The position numbers and the translations under genes are program-made. Positions 57,891 to 64,000 of a stretch of 64,000 nucleotides of DNA are shown piece after piece. Below the pieces are notes generated by a model. The model was not told the origin of the DNA and searched no databases. It was given only the letters and a program-made list of their open reading frames with translations. The stretch lies in NCBI GenBank assembly GCA_032988165.1, contig JANTQF010000182.1, positions 1-64,000 of the forward strand. Direction: 5' to 3'. The DNA is from Emmonsiellopsis sp. PD_33 (lineage: Eukaryota; Ascomycota; Eurotiomycetes; Onygenales; Ajellomycetaceae). Position 1 is the first letter of the stretch; each line of letters opens with the position of its first letter.

Positions 57891-60510
57891 CCATGTTTTC
57901 CCCCTCCAAAACGAGATATCCGATTCTTGCACTGCACATACTCTTCTGTCTGTACATGATAGGACGATTTTCCTTATTGTTTTTAATGCTTTCCCTCATG
58001 TTAATGAAATGCATGCGGATCAACTGGCAACCTGAGTGGGGAGTTTTTTTAGCAAAACAATTATATTGAACCCGGAAACAAAAAATATCTGTCTTCTGCA
58101 TCATCATCCCTTCCAAACCCCTTATGATACCTGCATACCTGGCCGAACTTGTTGCATTGTTAGATGCCTTGAGCCTCGGTTCTAGGCCCTTGTTTACTTT
58201 CTTTCCTACCATTTCGAAACTCGTTCCGTTTCTAGTTTACTTGCATTGCGTTGCATCGGTTGCGAAAAACATATCCCGCCAGCCAAAAGAATAATGGTGA
58301 AAGATATTATTTCCCCATGAATCCTTTTATTCTTTTTCCCCCTAATAAGTGACGCCACCCTCGATTCTCCATTCGTTGGCTGTGCCACCCAACTCACCCC
58401 ATCTATCTATCTATCTGGCCAAAAGTCGTTTTTACATACCCCTTAAAGTTTTCTTGAACCTATTTTTTTATTTTTATTCCATTTCCTTATTACAACCAAC
58501 ACCATTGAGATCCCATCAGTATTGCCTCATGATATCACAGTTAATCCGGGCTGGGTTTAATTAGCGCTGTCATCTTAATTTTACCATCGGTCGAAGGACC
58601 CTTTGATATGTAAATAAAGTAAGTAATCTATACCGACGTGCTAAAGGGAAGGAGAGGGGATATTTACAGGGTACTGGGGCTTGCAAAAACATCCCCTACA
58701 TTACATGCGTATATCAGTTGCAGATTACATCTATTTACCTATCTTATTATTTTGCCACTTACATATAGAGATGTACATATGACCTAGCCATGCATAATCC
58801 TGAAACACATCTTCTCCGCAGCTATCATAGACGTTTAGAGGGAGGGGAAAGTTTGCTCTACAGAAAGGTGTAGATCTCGCGGATCCTCCTTATGTTTATA
58901 ACGCAGCATTTTCTTCTTTTGTCATTCCTTCCCCGCTTTAGATGGAGCCCGATGTAATGCACGACATCCCCGTCTGCAGGCGGATGCAGTAGGGTTGCAG
59001 ATTCTACACACATCCATAGATAATGGGGGGGGGGGTTCGGTCCGGTAGTTGTTGACAGTTGTTTCCATATCAAACAGATTCGCATAGAGAGCACGACTGC
59101 CGTGTGCAAACTCCCCGATGGCGGAGTCAAAATGGAACGTACACTGGTACTCCGTGCTCTGTGTTCCATAGTCAAGCGAATGAATTGCGCATACGGATAT
59201 ATTAGTAAGTGAGCATTACATCCGTCTTTGCCACATGGGCATTGGACTGCAACCCACCATCCCATCCATGCCATCCATCCATCGGCGGAGAAAAAAGGGG
59301 TTCAAGATTCAGGGGTTCGCTCAAAAAAAGGATGTTAGTCAGCAGCCCTAACCCGATCCAGCCACGCCCGAGTCTGCCCGAGAACTTGCCCCTGTCGAGC
59401 CGCGCTAGTCCGCTTCTGGCTCTAGCGCACTTGAGCCGCCCAGCAAATCACAGCCTCCACTGTCCAACCATCTCCATCTCCAATCTTCGATTGTGTTTCT
59501 TCGAAAGGACACCAGTGACCACTGACCACCGGACAACGGGCGGACAGGTGCCACAAGCCTATCGGCTAGCTAAACTCTGGAGCCTTTTGGCACGATATGG
59601 GGCCTATGGCATCATCGTTCCCTCATTTGGTCTGCCTCTCGGCTCTGACTGCGCCCCACAAACCTACTTACCCCTATTCGAACCGAACGGCGAGCGCGGG
59701 CTCCCACTGGCCGAAGCATTCGAAGGCGCTCGATTGTTCCTAGGCACAGCGGATGGCGCATTGGGTGCTCGTGAAGATGGGCGCATTTGTTCCGAGAACC
59801 CTGAGCCAAAAAGAAAAAAATCTATTTTCGACCCGCAGAGCTAGGTGCGGCGTGCGCATAGCGGTGTTGTTCTGGGCCAATTGCAGCTCTCCAGGAGTTC
59901 AAGGGGCCTTCGTTTTAATTGGACGATGGGCGCAGGAACACTTGAACGGCGTCTTTTTGTTTCTGTGTGATGCCGAATCCCTAGGCGGAATTTTATCCAG
60001 ACTTTGCAGGCTTCAGAGACAGTTTCTTTTCTTTGCTTTTTTGTGCCTAACTACTCCATACCATTGCTAACTCAAAATGAGGCAGATTGTGCTCTCTAGG
60101 GCTGTACCTCCAGTTCAACATCCTTTGAGGATGTGGACAATTAATAAACAATAACCAGCAGCAAATCCTTTCAGCTCTGCCCCTGTGAAGTTTGAACACG
60201 AAGGTCAATCGCGTTGGGAAACTGCCTCAGGGATCACCCTTTTTGTGGGGTTGATCGTCAGGTCTTGTCAGGTTCAGAAAAACAAACTAAAAGGTGCTGC
60301 TCCCTTAGCAGCTTTTTTCGAGTGATGCTCAATCCTCCCCTATCTCCTCTCTTGTGTTGCTCTGTCTCTCTTTCATGCCTCTGATGAGTAAACAAAAATA
60401 CCCCTCTGGATTATTGCCTATCTCCGGTGGGACTTTGTTTTTTACATGCAATCGCACGCACCATTACTCTTCCACCACGCTGCTTGACACTCCCTATCGA
60501 ATGAGTCGCG
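57891..60510. other. Intergenic between SCH9 and F-box gene
   Basis: The first part is the SCH9 3' flank; an (ATCT)n run is near 58,402-58,415 and a G10 tract near 59,025-59,036. The last part is the F-box promoter. A 211-codon frame at 59,209-59,844 has no recognisable protein character. Confidence 0.5.
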
Positions 60511-63149
60511 ATGAACGCAGTTGCGAGCAGATCCTCCGATTCTGCTCCAATGGCTTACAACGGGGATCCATATCGAGGCATCGTTCCCAGCCGACAATCC
60601 TCCCCAGTCTATCCAATGCCTGTCCAACAGCCCAGGAGCGCTCCAAGGCCACCGCCTTCTACGATAGCCTACGGTACCGGCAGCGGAGGACCGAATAATT
60701 ATTCCAATTCATCGACGCCGGGAATCTACTCGCCAACGTCGGGTAGCTTCGTTTTCCGCTCGTTCAAGCCCGTGCATTCAGCTCCCAAGGAGCTTGCGCC
60801 CTTTATCCCGTTTGCGAAACCGCTGCCGCAGGAGGTCTACGATTGTATTCTGTCGCATTTGCAGTTTTCACACTCGGCGCCGAATTCAGAGGGCTGCATG
60901 ACGTGCTTTATGCGGGATTTGTATTCGTTGGCTTTGACGAGTAGGGCATGGGAGAAGGCCGTGAGGGTTAGACTGTAAGCTTGCTTCGAAGGAAACAAAC
61001 ATGGATTTTTGGGGGTTTGGCGATATGGGGACGAGAGCACTTTGCTAAAAAGCTTTTCTTCAGGTATAACAAGATTTATATCCAAGGGAACGATTCGCCG
61101 GGCCAGCTTAAAAAATACAAATGGAAACGGGGAAGCAGGCTGAGGCTGCTGCGGCGAACACTTAGAGAAAGGAAATTGCTAGCGAACGCAGTGTTGGAGA
61201 TCAGGGTGCCGGATCTGGAGTCGGCAACGGGATTGAATGGGAAACAAAGCATTACTTTGCAGGAATACCGTGATCTCGTTGCATCGGTCGTAATGGTGTG
61301 CCCGAATTTGGAGCGTCTATTAGGCCTCTCCCTTCCTTACACCCACGAGTTCGATCGTTTGACGCATGCACTCTCGACGCGGAAAAAACTCAAGGAGCAC
61401 GCCTGGGTCATTGGAGAGAATCCTGAAATAAGCGAGCGCGCAAGGACACAATCTTCTAGCCTTTTGGATAACGGCCAGGTTTACCAATTTCTCAACTACC
61501 ATGCTTCGTGGTCGCATCTAGAGACGTTAATGCTGCATTCCCTGAATTCGAATGGGGTATTGGAGCATGGTGTATTTCTACGAATGTTCAACCTCCTCCC
61601 ATCCCTGCGCCACTTGTCAATATCCGACTTTAATTCGGAAGATTTCACAGACCGCACACTCTTATTCTTACCACCGCTAATATCTCTCCGCCTTGAGAAC
61701 CTGCCAGGATTGACTGAAAACGGACTGGCACGTTATACGTCCCGTCCAGAGGCTCGTGGCCTCAAATCACTAATCCTGATAGAGCAAAATATTAGTTCTC
61801 TCTTGATAATCTCTAAAATCTTCGCGTCCCTGAGACAACTGGAACGTTTCAGTATTGTCCAGATGAAGACTGTACCAAGATTAACCGATGGAGGGATGGT
61901 TTTCCAGCCATTGCTCGCGTCATCAGCCTTGAGGCATCTCCACTGGGATGTCGCATGCTCGGATCCTAATGGCGGACTGAGCGAGTCAGCTTCCTTTCCC
62001 TCCAGGTCGTCGCTAAGTAAATACAACACAGCCAACTCCCACCTCGCTCAGAGTATATTGAATTCCGGGTTTCCATGCCTCGAGTCCCTCCGCGCTCCGC
62101 TCGACATAGACCCTCTCGGAGCACTGCAGGCAGTCTGCCGACCAACGCGGAACGGCCAAATAATGCATCCACAAGACCGATACTCCCTCCCTCGTAGCTC
62201 TCACGGCTCGATCTCCAAACGGCCCATGGCCCTCCCCAGCGGGAACAACTTAACCTCTGCGCGCATCCGCGGTCAAACTCTCATCGACCTAGCCGTCAAA
62301 GACCACGAAAACGCCATAAAAGTCGTCGTAACAGACCACTCAGGCGGCTTCACTCTCCCGACCACCCCCACGCTGCCCACCCTCTCCGATACCTCCCTCT
62401 CAGACCCGTCCTCCGAAATCGACGACCGCTACGACATCCTCGGCCCTCTAAAACAGAAAGGACTCACTACCCCCACAGCAATGCCAAAACCAAAACCAAA
62501 TTACGGCATAACCGTCCACGAATTTACCCTCCCGGCCTGCATGGGCCGCGTCTACAGATCCTCTCCCTCCACCACCAGCCCCATCACAAACACAGATACA
62601 AAACCCGCCACCACCCCTCCCCGCTTCATCCTCACCCCAGACATCCCAGGCTCAGACACAGACGGCGGCCTCCTAAATTGGCGCCACTACCTCTCAGCCA
62701 ACCAAACCCTCACCTTCATCGCCGCCTCCCCCGCCTCCGCCCTCGGCAGGATAAACACCGGCTCCAGCGTCGCCGACGACAGCGTGGCGGCCTGCTCCCC
62801 GCCACCGACTACATCGCGATTTGCATGGGGCAGCAGCAGCAGCAATAGCAATAGCAATAGCAATATCAACAGGACGACGAGTAGTAATGGGAAATCAAGC
62901 CGCCCGCTGTCCCCACGCACGCCAACGTCACCGACTATGTCTATGATGACGACGACGATGGGCGCGGGGACGACGGGTGGTGGTGGAGGGGTTGGTGGGA
63001 GTGGGCAGCCGTTCTGGGTCAAGGAAACGTGTACGGGGTCGTGGAACCAGGGGCATAAGTTGGGGAAGGAGTGGTGGGCGCATGTTGAGAGGGAGAGGCC
63101 GGTTGTTGGGGTTTCGGCGGATAGGGTTAGGTTGCGCCAGTTGTTTTGA
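60511..63149 (+). CDS. F-box protein with leucine-rich-like repeats
   Basis: Two exons, 60511-60974 and 61064-63149, with an 89-nt intron; 849 aa. The N-terminus (about 1-100) is Ser/Pro-rich. Residues about 102-156 form an F-box-like motif: FAKPLPQEVYDCILSHL, then MRDLYSLALTSRAWEKAVRV. The middle has LRR-like segments spaced 25-30 residues apart (LVASVVMVCPNLERLLGLSL, HLETLMLHSLNSNG, LPSLRHLSISDFN, LISLRLENLPGLTENGLA), which usually hold substrates of SCF ubiquitin ligases. The tail is disordered, with (SN)n and Gly runs, and ends in a conserved-looking block QPFWVKETCTGSWNQGHK...EWW. The target is unknown. Alternative start Met14 at 60,550 is possible. Confidence 0.82.
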
Positions 63150-64000
63150 GAAGGGGGTTGATATTAATGGGAACACGGATATATATGTCCATCCGCACCC
63201 CGGGGGGAGGGGGGGGTTGACGTCTCGGATGTTTTGGGCAGAAATGTCGTTTCTTGGAACCCCTCGCCTTCTTCTCCTTCTCCTTCCCGTTCCCCCATCA
63301 TCATGCCTCTCTATCAAGAGGGAGATCTATTCTCGTCCGTGAAGGACTTTAACTATCCTTTTGTTTATTAACCCTTGAAACCTAGTCTTCTACTTTTCAT
63401 TTTGTTTATTATTTTTATTTTTATTTTTTCTTGAAGAAGTATGTACATTATACCCCCCTACTTGTTTCTTTCCTCTTCATTCCTTTTCTTTTTCAAACCA
63501 TGCTGCCACTTTTAGTGTCTAATTTATATATATATATGGCGTTCACTACTTACCCTTGGGATCCATGTTTTAGATCTAGCCCTGTCTATCCTGCGCACAT
63601 TTGCATGTATATTATAGCAACTACTTAATTGTGTCTAATGGGGTGAAGGGTAGAGAGGGTGGATAAATGTATATATGATAGTTTGCCTCTTACATCCTAC
63701 ATTCAAGAAGTCTTGCGGTGATTAAAGAAAGGGCAGAGAGAAAAAACCCATAACTTGCCAGAAAATAAATAAAATTTCTCTTGCATCGGGGGGGGGGTTC
63801 CAAAAACCTGGGTGGATAGATAGATAGAATCGAGATTCTCAATGCTGTATATTTATTCCGCTATCGAATACATAACAAATTGGACCCAGACTCGAGGTGG
63901 GTAGGTTGGTGGAGGGGGGGGGGGGCAAGACAGAAAGAAACTACAGAAAACGAGCATGGGATACAAAAATAACACCCAAAGGGATCAGACATAAATCCCT
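63150..64000. other. 3' flank of F-box gene to window end
   Basis: T-rich 3' flank, a (GATA)n run near 63,820-63,828, a G-rich run near 63,788 and a G12 tract at about 63,914-63,925. No gene is seen; the last bases may belong to the 3' untranslated region of a gene beyond the window. Confidence 0.5.

Noticed and set aside
59209..59844. 211-codon plus-strand frame before the F-box gene
   Set aside because: It begins at a non-ATG codon or weak start, has low-information composition and no family resemblance.
1..64000. CRISPR arrays, rRNA, intact transposons, biosynthetic megasynthases
   Set aside because: None of their defining repeats, motifs or long multidomain frames were seen on either strand.

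Overview
The window is nuclear DNA of a filamentous ascomycete. Evidence: many short introns (about 55-80 nt, mostly GT-AG, some with CTAAC/CTGAC-like branch points), long pyrimidine-rich leaders, multi-kb intergenic gaps, and a gene set typical of Eurotiomycetes (SCH9, TRK, RSC7, COG8, EAF, OMS1, DET1, TBP). The protein style fits Eurotiomycetes and possibly Onygenales, but genus cannot be fixed from reading alone. I see no rRNA or tRNA gene, CRISPR array, intact transposon, virus or toxin gene. Gene models below were spliced by hand; every multi-exon model closes in frame.

Left part (1-5,458): the start of a J-domain gene (minus strand), the C-terminal part of a gentisate 1,2-dioxygenase-like cupin (plus), an MFS transporter (minus) and a group A FAD monooxygenase (plus). 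The last two are divergent and share a 701-bp promoter packed with perfect dyads. These genes look like a small aromatic-acid catabolic group whose dioxygenase is incomplete.

Middle part (9,429-36,623): TATA-binding protein; a peroxisomal FAD amine oxidase; an OMS1-like mitochondrial methyltransferase; a GDS1-type winged-helix protein; a degenerate kinase-like protein; a cyclin T/K; the ELL-associated factor EAF; COG8; a DET1-like histidine phosphatase; and a CLG1-type cyclin. Several act in RNA polymerase II transcription: TBP in initiation, cyclin T/K with a Cdk9/Cdk12-type kinase and EAF in elongation. The cyclin and EAF genes are direct neighbours.

Right part (42,582-63,149): after a gap of about 6 kb without a recognisable gene come an 11-exon TRK potassium transporter, the chromatin remodelling subunit RSC7/NPL6, a DUF4246 protein with a likely Fe(II)/2-oxoglutarate site, the AGC kinase SCH9 and an F-box protein. 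This is mostly core growth and chromatin biology.

The observations most worth following are the cluster of palindromes and CGG-N6/8-CCG dyads in the transporter/monooxygenase promoter, the abrupt junction between two incomplete genes at 112-227, stop-free introns of length divisible by three in TRK and RSC7 (one of them GC-AG), the E-box cluster before the degenerate kinase gene, and the large gene-poor block at 36.6-42.6 kb.
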